Origin: Spirosoma pollinicola
GTDB taxonomy: Bacteria > Bacteroidota > Bacteroidia > Cytophagales > Spirosomataceae
DNA length: 64,000 bases
Assembly (NCBI RefSeq): GCF_002831565.1
Contig: NZ_CP025096.1
Span: 8,614,468-8,678,467 of the forward strand
Direction of reading: 5' to 3'
Part shown: one piece after another, positions 38,709 through 47,915 of the stretch
Layout of the letters: the number at the start of each line of letters is the position of its first letter
How positions within the stretch are numbered: position 1 is the first letter of the stretch
Notes under the pieces: model-generated
What the model was told of the DNA's origin: nothing
Seen by the model: only the letters and a program-made list of their open reading frames with translations
The model's database searches: none
Translations under genes and position numbers: made by a program

Positions 38709-38828
38709 ATGGAGAACAAAAAGCCCTTCTTGGAGCTTGGTCGAGCCCTTGACATTATGATGGGGATCGCTCTTCTCTTAACGGTCGGGTTTATGGCTAT
38801 ATGCGTTTATTTGCTTATTGCACCCTAG
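38709..38828 (+). CDS. small single-pass membrane protein
   Basis: MENKKPFLELGRALDIMMGI then ALLLTVGFMAICVYLLIAP: a 39-aa frame with a short charged N-terminus and one transmembrane helix. It lies just before the IS5-type element. I know no homologue. The composition looks real but could be chance. Confidence 0.35.
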   Translation: MENKKPFLELGRALDIMMGIALLLTVGFMAICVYLLIAP

Positions 38829-38849
38829 CATAAGGGAACCAATCGACCC

Positions 38850-39659
38850 TTAGGGCGTGTGGACAATTAGGTAAATATTGGTTGTGTTTGCAACTTTGCT
38901 GAATGAGACGTTACGAAATTACTGATCAGCAGTGGTCAAAAATTGCCCTGTTCTTACCCGGTAAAGTCGGTGATGTAGGCCGGAGTACAGTCGATAATCG
39001 GCTCTTTGTCAATGCTGTACTCTGGATCGCCCGTAGCGGAGCACCTTGGCGTGATTTGCCGGAGCGATTTGGGCCTTGGAATTCCGTTTATCGCCGATTC
39101 CGGCGGTGGGCCAAAGCAGATATTTGGAAAAACGTCTTCGAAGAACTACAGGAGCCAGATTTAGACTGGCTCATGATCGACTCAACGATTGTGCGAGCTC
39201 ACCAACACGCAGCGGGTCAAAAAAAAGCGATCCCGCCAGCGAGTGTTTAGGCCAATCGGTGGGTGGTTGGAGCACCAAGATTGACGCCTTAGGCAATCCG
39301 CTACGTATCCTTCTGAGTGTAGGGCAACGAGCCGATATTACTCAAGCAGAGCCATTGCTGACTGATTACCAGACCCGTGCTGTACTGGCAGACCGAGGTT
39401 ATGATGCGGACTCATTTATCACCTACCTGCACGTTCATCAAACAGAAGTGGTCATACCAGCAAAGAAAAACCGGCTTGAGCCGCGATCAATTGACGAAAA
39501 TTTGTACAAAGATCGTAACAAAGTAGAGCGCTATTTTAACAAGCTTAAGCAATACCGTCGAGTGGCAACGCGCTATGAAAAGACAGCTAATAGTTTCGCT
39601 GGATTTGTCTATTTAGCCTCAACCATGATTTTACTACTTTGAATGTCCACACGCCCTAA
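38850..39659 (+). mobile_element. complete IS5-family (IS427-like) insertion sequence
   Basis: Terminal inverted repeats TTAGGGCGTGTGGACA (38850-38865) and its complement (39644-39659) bracket a two-frame transposase. A TA target duplication is compatible with the flanks if the repeat is taken as GGGCGTGTGGACA. It is the only complete IS in the window. Confidence 0.85.
38903..39642 (+). CDS. IS5-family transposase in two overlapping frames
   Basis: Frame one: MRRYEITDQQWSKIALFLPG, APWRDLPERFGPWNSVYRRF, WLMIDSTIVRAHQHAAGQKK to a stop at 39248. Frame two continues GGWSTKIDALGNPLRILLSV, VLADRGYDADSFI and KDRNKVERYFNKLKQYRRVA, giving the DDE triad (D in MIDST, D in LADRGYD, E in NKVERYF). The frames overlap at an A8 run (39219-39226), the usual site of programmed frameshifting in IS427-type elements. 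Probably active. Confidence 0.85.
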
Positions 39660-39840
39660 TACGACTAGATTATCTCTTCAAGCTTAAGAAGCAGGCACCT
39701 GCTACAACCTGTTCCTGTCAACGAAGTGTCTTGGAGCTCCCCTACATTTACGTTGAAACAATCCTGATTAAGCGGTCGTTATCTTGTCTCAATAGGAGGT
39801 ATACCCCTGAGTGTACGCCTATGGTGTGGATAGAAGCAGT

Positions 39841-39867
39841 AAGCCCGGCAGCATTGCGACCGGGCTT
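39841..39867. terminator. hairpin AAGCCCGG/CCGGGCTT
   Basis: Perfect 8-bp stem with an 11-bp loop, followed by ATTTGTTCTT. It lies in a 500-bp stretch (39660-40167) with no other supported feature. It could end a transcript read from either side. Confidence 0.5.
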
Positions 39868-40095
39868 ATTTGTTCTTAACTAGTACTAGGATAGAAACAG
39901 TAAGGCATGCTAACGGTATGGCACTAAACAGTAAGCATACGCTTTTACGTAATTCACCGCTAAATGGATTTAAGGCAAATCAAAAAAACATTGTGATTTC
40001 ATTAACCAGATTAGTCAACACGTTGGGCTTTCTAAACAACGAGCACCTCCAGCCGTTTATGGTTTACTGACTTACTCAACGATCAACTTTTCAAG

Positions 40096-40125
40096 CCCGG
40101 CTACTCAACTAGCTGGGTTTTTGTT
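40096..40125. terminator. hairpin CCCGGCT/AGCTGGG with T-run
   Basis: A 7-bp stem with one G:T pair and an 8-bp loop, followed by TTTTTGTTTT on the plus strand. It sits just beyond the 3' end of the minus-strand response regulator. Confidence 0.5.
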
Positions 40126-40167
40126 TTAAGGCGTAGCGTGTCAACCAGCCTATGGCTAGGTAGTTAC

Positions 40168-40587
40168 TCAACAGCAGTTGCCTTCCAGCCAGTTGACGCG
40201 CAGCTGGGTGACAAGCTGACCCAGTAACTCGGAGTTCATAGGCTTGGTGATAAACTCATTAGCCCCCAGCTGCTCAGCCTGCTGCCGGTCATAATCCGCT
40301 TCCGAGGTGGTCAGCATAACAATGGGCGTCGTTTGATAAAGTGGTTGATGCCGCAGCACTTTGAGCGCCTCAAGGCCATTGAGCCGGGGCATGTTCAGAT
40401 CCAGAATGATCAACTCCGGGGTTGTTTTACTACTGGACAGGGCGTCAAGCAGGGCCAACCCATCATGGGCAAAGACCAGTCGGCACCGGGGGCTGTGCCG
40501 GGCAAAAGCCAGGTTTAGCAGGAAACGGTCATCCTCATCATCGTCGGCGATGAAGACGCAAGGGTACGTGTTTTGATGCATGGTCAA
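40168..40587 (-). CDS. single-domain response regulator
   Basis: A 139-aa receiver: VFIADDDEDDRFLLNLAF (acidic pocket), phospho-acceptor Asp in LIILDLNMPRLNGLEALKVL, switch Thr in IVMLTTSEADY, Lys in FITKPMNSELLG. This is the Rcp1-like class common in Bacteroidetes, usually paired with a GAF/PAS kinase. It is divergent from a second receiver 168 bp away. Start is either the first or third codon (MTMHQN). Confidence 0.88.
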   Translation of the reverse strand: MTMHQNTYPCVFIADDDEDDRFLLNLAFARHSPRCRLVFAHDGLALLDALSSSKTTPELIILDLNMPRLNGLEALKVLRHQPLYQTTPIVMLTTSEADYDRQQAEQLGANEFITKPMNSELLGQLVTQLRVNWLEGNCC

Positions 40588-40754
40588 GTTGTTACGGCTG
40601 CAAAAACAGGTAAAATCCTGTTAATGACTCAATACTACATCATTTTTAGTGAAGTTGCTTTCATCGATTATTATTTACCTGTATCTAACAAATTGGGGAC
40701 AAATGGAATTAAGGTAAACAACTATCCTCCACAACTGGATACACGCCACTTACG

Positions 40755-41180
40755 ATGGACACACTGAAACCCTGGGTTGCCTTACTGGATGAGGACGAAG
40801 ATGACTATATATTCTGGCAACACGGCTTTCGTCAGTGGGCGCAGCATTTAGACCTGTATTGGTTTAGCTCGGTCACTGAGTTTCTGTCAGCGACTTCACT
40901 GGGCAAAGACAAGCCGGTGGCTTTGGTAATGGATGGAGTGATACCAGACGGAGAAGAGATGAAGTGGCTCAGTACGCTGCTGCTCCATCCCAGCTGTCGG
41001 CAGGCCTGTCTACTTATGCTATCAGCGGAAGTAGCCGAGCCGCAGCGGGCAGATTTTTTGCGACTGGGGGCTAGTGATCATTTACAGAAACCTATACGTC
41101 TGGATGAATTACAGCTAGTTGTGTCAACCGTCAGCAGCCATGTCGCCCGTAAAGTGGGTTTGCCGCCGAGTGAATTGTGA
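40755..41180 (+). CDS. degenerate single-domain response regulator
   Basis: A 141-aa receiver: VALLDEDEDDYIFWQHGF (acidic pocket), VALVMDGVIPDGEEMKWLST with Asp at the phospho-acceptor position, LLMLSAEVAEP for the switch, and HLQKPIRLDEL with the conserved Lys. It lacks the usual LxDxxMP spacing (MDGVIPDG). With the regulator on the other strand it forms a divergent receiver pair without a kinase in the contig. Confidence 0.75.
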   Translation: MDTLKPWVALLDEDEDDYIFWQHGFRQWAQHLDLYWFSSVTEFLSATSLGKDKPVALVMDGVIPDGEEMKWLSTLLLHPSCRQACLLMLSAEVAEPQRADFLRLGASDHLQKPIRLDELQLVVSTVSSHVARKVGLPPSEL

Positions 41181-41309
41181 AGTCGCTTCAGAACCTCTAT
41201 CAAGAACGCGTCTGACAGAAATTTACAGCCTGATTGGTTTAAATCCTTAATTGAATGATTCGTTTGCACAAAATGTCAATTCTATTGCTTCATAGGTTGA
41301 GTGCAGTAA

Positions 41310-41338
41310 ACGGGGTAGCCCTAGCTACCCCGTTTCTT
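41310..41338. terminator. rho-independent-like terminator CGGGGTAG/CTACCCCG
   Basis: A 9-10-bp GC-rich stem with a 4-bp loop followed by TTTCTTTG. It lies between the convergent second response regulator and mobC and could serve both. Confidence 0.65.
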
Positions 41339-41375
41339 TGACCTTCGTGAGGGGCTGTTAACCCGTAACAAATAC

Positions 41376-41801
41376 CTACACTTCGCCGCTCCCCTTTGAA
41401 ATGGCAGCCATCACCTCTTGCAGCTGAGCGTCAAAGCGAGCCATATCGCTAACCATTCTCGTCACTTCCCGTGGTAGATCCTGGTAGTCCGTGGTGCTGT
41501 TGATACGCCTGGCAGCCTGGTTGATGTTGATACCGATCCGCAGAACGTCGCTCCGGGTATCCCGCAACAAAGACAGAAGGATATCCTGATAAGTCGAGCG
41601 CTCGGGCTTCAGGCGGAGCGGTTTGTTAAGGCAAACGGCCCGAACGTAAGTGGATACGGTGAGCGTCCTGACGGTAGCCTTTCGGGCCAAAAGCTGATCA
41701 TACTCTGCCTGGGTGAAGCGAACCTGAACCACTCTGGTAGCCCGTTCTTCCGGCTTCATTTCGGGCCTGCCCCCTTTGTACCATTTGTCTTTTTCCTTCA
41801 T
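41376..41801 (-). CDS. mobC: plasmid mobilisation relaxosome protein MobC
   Basis: A 141-aa basic protein: ERATRVVQVRFTQAEYDQLL (ribbon-helix-helix-like N-terminus), then VLRIGININQAARRINSTTD, the MobC signature, and a helical tail (MARFDAQLQEVMAAISKG). MobC opens DNA at oriT and helps the relaxase MobA, usually encoded directly downstream. Here downstream (below 41376) there is only a terminator, so MobA is absent or elsewhere. The upstream region at 42089-42560 with stacked hairpins is where an oriT would be expected. Confidence 0.82.
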   Translation of the reverse strand: MKEKDKWYKGGRPEMKPEERATRVVQVRFTQAEYDQLLARKATVRTLTVSTYVRAVCLNKPLRLKPERSTYQDILLSLLRDTRSDVLRIGININQAARRINSTTDYQDLPREVTRMVSDMARFDAQLQEVMAAISKGSGEV

Positions 41802-42069
41802 GACTCTTGCTACGGGCCGACTTCGAAGGCTCCTCGTTTTGGGTGTTTTGCAGAAGCAAGAAAAGGTTTTTGTCGTGACAATAACACATCTTGCTATCTA
41901 AAAAATTACCCTTTTTCACGGTCGACATGGTGGACTCAAAACTGGCTAGCCAATGATCCTGTATGACCTCCGCCGGAGTTGTATTTTTCCTTCCCTTTTC
42001 AAGCTTAACTTTAAGTAACTTGCAAGCATGGCTATTACGAGTATATACACGAAACGATCCAGCCAACAT
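41698..42069 (-). CDS. uncertain open frame upstream of mobC
   Basis: A 123-residue frame (MLAGSFRVYTRNSHACKLLK) overlaps the first 104 bp of mobC in another frame. No domain is recognised. The overlapping part is only the mobC alternative frame. It may be a leader ORF or chance; low support. Confidence 0.25.
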   Translation of the reverse strand: MLAGSFRVYTRNSHACKLLKVKLEKGRKNTTPAEVIQDHWLASFESTMSTVKKGNFLDSKMCYCHDKNLFLLLQNTQNEEPSKSARSKSHEGKRQMVQRGQARNEAGRTGYQSGSGSLHPGRV

Positions 42070-42088
42070 AACATAATATCCTCTTTAA

Positions 42089-42560
42089 CAAACAAGCCCC
42101 GCCGATCACGACGGGGCTTGTGTATAGGCATTCAAAAACAGTTTTTAAAGAACTAAGTTCTAGCCACTAATTAATGCAGAATCTTTTATGACTCAGCCGC
42201 TATCTTTTGGATAGCGGCTGTTTTGTTTTATGCCATAGCTGACTGGCCATCACGACGGGGCTTTTGCTTTTTCCACTACCTCACTAAATTATCGGCGTTG
42301 CTTGCCAGGTGGTTTATTAAGGTAGTGTAGTGAATAAAATGAACTTGAGTTATACAGCAGTTACCCATTGGGTAGCTGCTGTTTTGTTTCAGGCTGTACC
42401 TGCCCAATCAACGGATCTTTACTTTACCACTACCTCATTAACAACTCATCAGAAAAGCGTTGTCATGTATTCCATGTACTACTACTTATAAGTAGGGTTT
42501 AAGTGTTCTATTAGGTTTTCTTTACAGCAGCCACTTGCTGAGTAGCTGCTGTTTTTTTAT
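42089..42560. repeat. array of terminator-like hairpins upstream of mobC
   Basis: At least four hairpins: AAGCCCCG...CGGGGCTT (42089-42119), AGCCGCTATC...GATAGCGGCT plus TTTTGTTTT (about 42198-42228), CAGCAGTTACCC...GGGTAGCTGCTG plus TTTTGTTT (about 42356-42392), and CAGCAGCCACT...AGTAGCTGCTG plus a T7 run (about 42523-42556). The second and third lie in diverged ~170-bp direct repeats that share the CTGCTGTTTTGTTT and CACTACCTCA blocks. No coding frame is visible. Confidence 0.65.
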
Positions 42561-42636
42561 TCCCACAGATACCGTTACTTAATTCAACTAGTAGTAATTC
42601 AATGAGTTAGCCTTCTTCATATTAAAAGCACACACG

Positions 42637-42957
42637 ATGAAGGTTGTCCTACTCAATACGTTTATCCTGTTTTGTTTAACAGCATGCTCTTTTGACCCCC
42701 TGGACCAGAAATACACCGAAGCTATAGGCTTAGGCCCGTTACTGGAGGTTATGCCACCAATTAGTAAAACAGAATTAGGGTGGATTATAATGGCGAAAAA
42801 GGCAAACGACGAGAAGAAAATTTCCAATGAGGGAAAAACCTTTCGGGAATTAAGTAAGCAGGGCCATGACATTACCGAGGCTGCCAGGGCCCAATCTTTT
42901 GTGGACAGCTTAAATTATAAAGCTCAGGTAGAACAGAGGCTAAAAAGGAGGTTTTAA
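42637..42957 (+). CDS. small lipoprotein
   Basis: 106 aa with signal peptide MKVVLLNTFILFCLTACSFD and lipobox LTAC. The mature part is charged and helical (KANDEKKISNEGKTFRELSK, DSLNYKAQVEQRLKRRF). No family recognised. It is near mobC on a probable plasmid contig; small lipoproteins of mobile elements can serve in entry exclusion, but that is speculation. Confidence 0.65.
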   Translation: MKVVLLNTFILFCLTACSFDPLDQKYTEAIGLGPLLEVMPPISKTELGWIIMAKKANDEKKISNEGKTFRELSKQGHDITEAARAQSFVDSLNYKAQVEQRLKRRF

Positions 42958-42970
42958 AGCGGCAGTCCCA

Positions 42971-43071
42971 GCCCACGCGTCGAACTATCATTAAGCTGCT
43001 TTAAAGTGATGCGTGGGCGTAATCTGCACGACGAACGGCCCACGCGTCGAACTATCATTAAGCTGCTTTAA
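42971..43071. repeat. 34-bp exact direct repeat
   Basis: Copies 42971-43004 and 43038-43071 (starting GCCCACGCGTCGAACTATCA) are identical and 67 bp apart. Between them GCGTGGGCGT is inverted to the repeat start. This could be a recombination or protein-binding site. Confidence 0.8.
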
Positions 43072-43243
43072 CCATCGATCCACTGAGTCACGTTCATTGG
43101 TACACTGTATAGGCTAACCTAGGCCAACCAAAGATCAAAAAGGTACAGCCCATTAGGCCTCGTCAGATCAAGGCTTTTTGCGCTAATCCCTACCGCTAAG
43201 TAAAGTGAAAATGGGGAGTCATTGAAAATAATATTCTTTGCAT

Positions 43244-44093
43244 ATGACTCGCCTAAATCTTTCCGACTTGAAATTAATTCTACTCTGCCTCGTCGTACTA
43301 TCATTGTCAGGCTGTACCGTTAATCGATACTACTACATTGCTGAAGAACCAATCCAACTATACGAATTTCAGAGTCTTAAAGGTGCTCCATTGTTAACTA
43401 TATCCATTGAAGATACGGTATATGCTACTGGAGTTAAACAGGTAGGCCTGGGCGGGTCTGTTCCGGTCGAATACAAAGACTACCGATTTAATTCCCCCCT
43501 CGGCTAAGGCGAAGCTGTTACGAATCGCCAAAGTAGACCCCAAAAAAGAACCAATCCTTGCGGCGGTTGCTTATGAAACGCTGCTTGCCAGAAAGGCTAA
43601 AGAGAATCAGCGAAAGCAGGCGGTTAAGGATTCTGTCGAATACTGGTCCCAGCAGGATAAGATTGAGTGGTACGGCGAGGTTGATAGCTATACGCCCGTC
43701 TTAGCTGATCCTCCTGCTGTCTCAAAGACAATTGACAACTTACCTTACGGCTCTGTAGTTAGAATCAAGCGGGCAACTTACAGTTATTGGCAGTTATTAC
43801 TTACTGACAGTAAGGTTGGTTATATCCAAACAGGCAGTGTCAGGCATTTCTCGGAGTCAGCCAAGCCGTTCGTTAGTACTGAATACACCGGGCGGACATA
43901 TCATCCTGATGGGGAAAGCTACCTATCAACAACGAGCACTTCGCCCACTACCGGTATGAGTAATACGCCTACTACCGGGGCTACCATTTATACCGGACCG
44001 CGCAGTGGTAGGTATTACATTAATGGTAATGGAAATAAGACCTACGTTCCTCGGGGTGGCAGTAGTGGTGGGGACAGGGGAGACGTTAATTAA
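43244..44093 (+). CDS. lipoprotein with SH3 and basic-adaptor domains, frameshifted
   Basis: From ATG 43244: MTRLNLSDLKLILLCLVVLS, lipobox LSGC. The first frame stops at 43505. A six-C run at 43494-43499 shifts the frame, and with five C the reading continues SAKAKLLRIAKVDPKKEPIL, then an SH3-like segment (VVRIKRATYSYWQLLL, SKVGYIQTGSVRHF) and a C-terminal TGPRSGRYYINGNGNKTYVP, which resembles the PBCV-type basic adaptor motif. It ends at 44093. The clean restoration suggests a homopolymer sequencing error or a very recent mutation. About 280 aa when joined. Confidence 0.7.
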
Positions 44094-44352
44094 GATTATG
44101 GCATTGTATCCCCATACTCTAATCAATTATATAAATGATTAACTTGCCAAGGTGGCTAACATAGTCCTTCATAGAGTGGGTGCGGGTAAAGAGGACGGCT
44201 GGTTTCGCCCTTTTTCTTTTTCCATCTGTAATCGCGCCTATGATTATACATCTGTAAGAGATAATGCCTTTAAAACGCGTTTATTCGTCTCACCGTAAAG
44301 ATATACTACTATAAATACGTATATTAGTGACAGAGACACCCCCAATACCACA

Positions 44353-44527
44353 ATGGCCAGCAAGTCAGACAAAACCCTGCTTCTCGATACCAGCCAGCCC
44401 GAAACCCGCAAGCAGGTCTTTGAAGCCATACGGGCTTTAGAGGGCTTATACACTACTGATTTAACCCGTAAGCGGTGGCGGGTTGGTAATGGCCAGCGCG
44501 GCTACTACTGGGGGTATATGGTGACTG
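44353..44527 (+). CDS. N-terminus of a hypothetical protein, cut by linker
   Basis: MASKSDKTLLLDTSQPETRK, VFEAIRALEGLYTTDLTRKR and GQRGYYWGYMVT run into the linker. Basic and probably cytoplasmic; no family recognised from 58 residues. Its place beyond mobC suggests a plasmid gene. Confidence 0.5.
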
Positions 44528-44539
44528 CTAGCTAGCTAG
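44528..44539. other. contig linker (F/G junction)
   Basis: Cuts a hypothetical plasmid gene on the left and the wzc kinase gene on the right. Confidence 0.93.
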
Positions 44540-45711
44540 AATCGCTCGACAGCCAATTGAAGAATACGAATGCCGCTATAAGTGAAAATATTGAGACTAT
44601 CCGACAGCAGTTAATCAGTAACCGAAATCAGCTCGTTGCCAACAACCAGCGAATGGAGGGTATGATTCGTACTGTGCCTGGTAAAGAACGGGCCCTATTG
44701 AACATTACCCGGCAACAGGGCATCAAGAACAACTTATATACTTATCTGCTGCAAAAGCGGGAAGAGACTGCCCTTTCGGCTGCGTCCAGAGTTTCCGACA
44801 GCCGGATAGTCGACCCGGCACATACGACCAGTCAACCTGTAAAGCCGGTTAAGCTGATGATCTTCGCCCTCTTTGCTGTTGTGGGCCTTGTTATCCCGAT
44901 AGGCGTAATTACAGCCAAAGATACGGTGAACAACCATGTACTGCGCCGGTCTGATGTAGAAGAGGTTACTCAGATTCCTATTATTGGCGAGGTGATCAAA
45001 GAACGTCAGCTAGGGACTGAAAGCTTCGTGTTCAAATCGCGTATGCATTCTGTCATTGGCGAACAAATACGAGCACTACGCACCAACCTACTCTTCCTGA
45101 ATGGCGACGCCCAAAAGAATCAGGTGATCTTATTCACCTCCAGCATTAGTGGAGACGGGAAATCATTCATGTCACTAAATCTCGGAGCGAGCTTAGCCCT
45201 TGTCAATCGCAAAACAGTCATCGTAGACATGGATATGCGCAAGCCTAAGCTTCATAAGAGTTTGCATATCGAAAACAAGCTGGGACTGAGCAATTACCTG
45301 ACGGGCGAAGCTGACCTCGATAACTTACTGCACCCCATTATTGGCCACGAAAATTATTACATCATAACAGCGGGTTCGCTGCCGTTGAATCCTTCCGAAT
45401 TATTAAGCTCTCCTCGATTAGCCAACCTGCTTCAGGAATTAAAAGAGCGATTCGAGTACATACTGGTCGATTCGCCCCCCATAGGGCTGGTCACAGATTC
45501 TCAAGTTATTGCTCCTTATGCCGATGCGACCATATTCGTTGTCCGTCATGATCACACGCCCAAGAACTACATTAAAATGGTAGATGCGCTTTATAAGGAA
45601 CAGCGCTTTCAAAAGCTTAGCATTGTTCTGAATGGCGTGGGTAAGGGCGAGTCTCTCAGCTATAGCTACAACTACGGAGACTACATGGACTTGACAAAAA
45701 AATTCGATTAA
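44540..45711 (+). CDS. wzc: Wzc-type tyrosine autokinase, C-terminal half, cut by linker
   Basis: The frame is open from the linker (SLDSQLKNTNAAISENIETI): coiled coil, GNVR-like end (KERALLNITRQQGIKNNLYT), transmembrane helix (VKLMIFALFAVVGLVIPIGV, about residue 110), then the BY-kinase domain. Kinase motifs are Walker A SSISGDGKSFMSLNLG, Walker A' VIVDMDMRKP and Walker B ILVDSPPIG. The end is Tyr-rich (SLSYSYNYGDYMD), the autophosphorylation cluster. It controls exopolysaccharide chain length and export. The N-terminal half, in the right register, ends contig K at 59739. Confidence 0.9.
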
Positions 45712-45788
45712 ACTGTATTATCTGACAAAACCTACGAATACCTCCAATACCAGAAGATCTAGTCACTTACTCAACGTTATTTGCTTTT

Positions 45789-46457
45789 ATGCTAAGTCTT
45801 GACTCGCACTATAAAACTTTATACGTATACAGTGAATTACGGGCCAATCATAACGACTTCACGTATCACCAAGCAGGGAAACGCGTGTTTGACATCTGCA
45901 TAGCCTCCTTTGTTGCCATCACTATTTTATCCTGGCTTACTCCGCTATTGGGCCTATTAATATGGATCGAGTCTCCAGGCCCCATCCTATACATTCAAAA
46001 ACGAACAGGATACCGGGGAAGCTGGTTCCGTTGCCTGAAGTTCCGCACCATGACACACACCCCGCAGGCAACATTTAAACAGGCGGTAAAAGACGATAAG
46101 CGGATTACCAGAATAGGTGGCTTTCTCAGACGAACGAATCTGGATGAAATGCCCCAATTCATCAATGTGCTTATGGGCGATATGAGCATTGTGGGTCCAC
46201 GGCCACATGCCTTACAGCATAGTGCTCAATTCTGGAACACGATGCCCAATTACCGTAAACGGTACAGAGTGAAACCAGGCATAACAGGTTTAGCACAAAT
46301 ACGAGGTTGCCGGGGCGAAACAGACCAGCTTATCAAAATGCAACATCGTGTAAGGTATGATCGGTTTTATAATCGCAAACGCTCAATCGCCTTTGACATC
46401 TGGATATGTTGGTCGACAGCAAAGTCAATGGTGGAGGGGAATGTAAATGTTTGGTAA
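45789..46457 (+). CDS. undecaprenyl-phosphate sugar phosphotransferase (WcaJ/ExoY type)
   Basis: 222 aa of the bacterial sugar transferase family: a membrane anchor (RVFDICIASFVAITILSWLT), PGPILYIQKRTGYRGSWF, FRCLKFRTM, RRTNLDEMPQFINVLMGDMS, IVGPRP, and YRVKPGITGLAQIRG. It starts exopolysaccharide repeat-unit assembly by moving a sugar-1-phosphate to undecaprenyl phosphate on the inner membrane. It is short, lacking the N-terminal four-helix domain of WcaJ, as in ExoY. It lies 77 bp downstream of wzc, same strand. Confidence 0.88.
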   Translation: MLSLDSHYKTLYVYSELRANHNDFTYHQAGKRVFDICIASFVAITILSWLTPLLGLLIWIESPGPILYIQKRTGYRGSWFRCLKFRTMTHTPQATFKQAVKDDKRITRIGGFLRRTNLDEMPQFINVLMGDMSIVGPRPHALQHSAQFWNTMPNYRKRYRVKPGITGLAQIRGCRGETDQLIKMQHRVRYDRFYNRKRSIAFDIWICWSTAKSMVEGNVNVW

Positions 46458-46481
46458 ATAAGCAGAAAAGAGTTATAAACT

Positions 46482-46769
46482 ATGCCTTGGTACGTATTAT
46501 ATACGAAGTCCCGAAATGAAAAAATAGTAGCTGAAAAGCTGCTTGAGCAGGGTATAAATGTATACTGTCCCTTAATCAAAACAAAACGTAAATGGTCGGA
46601 CCGGATTAAACTAGTTGAGGAATCTCACTATCGATCTTATTGCTTTGTTGATCTGGAAGAGAAGAAGAGAGCAACAGTGTTTGGTATTATAGGAATTGTA
46701 AGATATCTGTTTTGGCAAAACAAACCGGCTGTTGTTTGCGATTTTGAAATTGAGGCAATCAAAGACTAA
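46482..46769 (+). CDS. NusG-like (UpxY-type) antiterminator, NGN domain only
   Basis: MPWYVLYTKSRNEKIVAEKL, CPLIKTKRKWSDR and SYCFVDLEEKKRATVFGIIG form the NGN domain of NusG paralogues that read through leader terminators of polysaccharide operons. At 95 aa it is shorter than the usual ~170 and lacks the KOW domain, so it is either truncated or a minimal form. It lies 24 bp after the sugar transferase. The hairpin-containing leader upstream of the wzc start (58385-58416) is a possible target. Confidence 0.75.
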   Translation: MPWYVLYTKSRNEKIVAEKLLEQGINVYCPLIKTKRKWSDRIKLVEESHYRSYCFVDLEEKKRATVFGIIGIVRYLFWQNKPAVVCDFEIEAIKD

Positions 46770-46838
46770 TTATTGAGCAGTTTGATTCTCCTCACAAACA
46801 CAGTTAAGCCAGTACTCAAATAAAGACTTTCACACAAT

Positions 46839-47657
46839 ATGTTCACTAACTTACTTCCACAACCACACAATAAAACAAAAATTAATTTTCCTGATAAATA
46901 TGATATTTCATCTAAATACTCAACTGTAATTAGCCTAAATATTAGACGAGGATCTTCCAAGCAAATTCAGGAAGAGGTTATCGTAGCAGCTCAACAAAGA
47001 CGTAGTAGTACAGTCTGTTTTGCTAATGTACACATGACAATAGAAGCAACTCGTGACAAAGAGTACGCGAATATTGTCAACGGCTCAGATTGGGTGCTGG
47101 CAGATGGTGCACCAATTAAGTGGGCAATCCAAGCTATTCACAAACATAAGCAAGAGCGGATTACTGGATATAGTTTTATGCAGAATATACTACTCCAATC
47201 AGCTGAAGATGGTTTATCTGTCTTTTTTTATGGAGGTACTCAAGAGATGCTATCCGCAACAATAAGTATGTGCAATAAAATGTACCCATCTTTGACTGTT
47301 GCAGGAGTTTACTCACCGCCATTTCGATCACTAACTATCGTTGAAGAGGATGAAATAATAGAGCGAATTAAGCTCTCAGGTGCTCAACTAATTTTTGTAG
47401 CATTAGGCTGCCCACGCCAAGAAATTTGGATAAACAGAATGAGACATCAAATCCCAGCAGTTTTACTAGCTGTAGGGGGCGCTTTGCCGGTATTTGCAGG
47501 CCAGTTTTCTCAAGCTCCGCACTGGGTACAACTATCTGGTTTTGAATGGCTTTTTAGATTATGCCAAGAACCAAGTAGACTTTTTCGCAGATATATGATT
47601 ACAAATACTTTATTTGTAATTTATTTATTTCGTGTACTTTTTAAAAAGCGGCATTAA
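46839..47657 (+). CDS. WecG/TagA/CpsF family glycosyltransferase (GT26)
   Basis: 272 aa: FANVHMTIEATRDKEYANIV, VLADGAPIKWAIQ (donor-site Asp-Gly-x-Pro), GYSFMQNILLQSAEDGLSVF, and the hallmark FVALGCPRQEIWINRMR. It adds the second sugar (ManNAc/ManNAcA-like) to the lipid-linked acceptor at the cytoplasmic face. The C-terminal amphipathic helix (NTLFVIYLFRVLFKKRH) is probably the membrane anchor. Fourth gene of the exopolysaccharide operon. About 260 bp of AT-rich DNA follows before an IS1 end. Confidence 0.88.
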   Translation: MFTNLLPQPHNKTKINFPDKYDISSKYSTVISLNIRRGSSKQIQEEVIVAAQQRRSSTVCFANVHMTIEATRDKEYANIVNGSDWVLADGAPIKWAIQAIHKHKQERITGYSFMQNILLQSAEDGLSVFFYGGTQEMLSATISMCNKMYPSLTVAGVYSPPFRSLTIVEEDEIIERIKLSGAQLIFVALGCPRQEIWINRMRHQIPAVLLAVGGALPVFAGQFSQAPHWVQLSGFEWLFRLCQEPSRLFRRYMITNTLFVIYLFRVLFKKRH

Positions 47658-47915
47658 TCATTTAACTTATGCCATTTGTTATAAATAATAAAACACAAAG
47701 TAAAAAATCATTAATTATTAAAATTAATAGTTGTTTCTATAAAATACTTAATCCCAAAAGAATAAAATTATGTCATTAAAATTTGGAGTGCTTCACATTA
47801 TAGTAACATATGTTTTTGCCCTAAAAAATAAATCTCAATAAAACATATCAGAAAAAAATTTAAATAATATAATGCTAAAATTTAGTCAAAAAATAAAACA
47901 ACTTATAAAATATGG

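Noticed and set aside
39870..40070. Plus-strand 66-codon frame
   Set aside because: Unrecognised, between two hairpins, with unconvincing composition.
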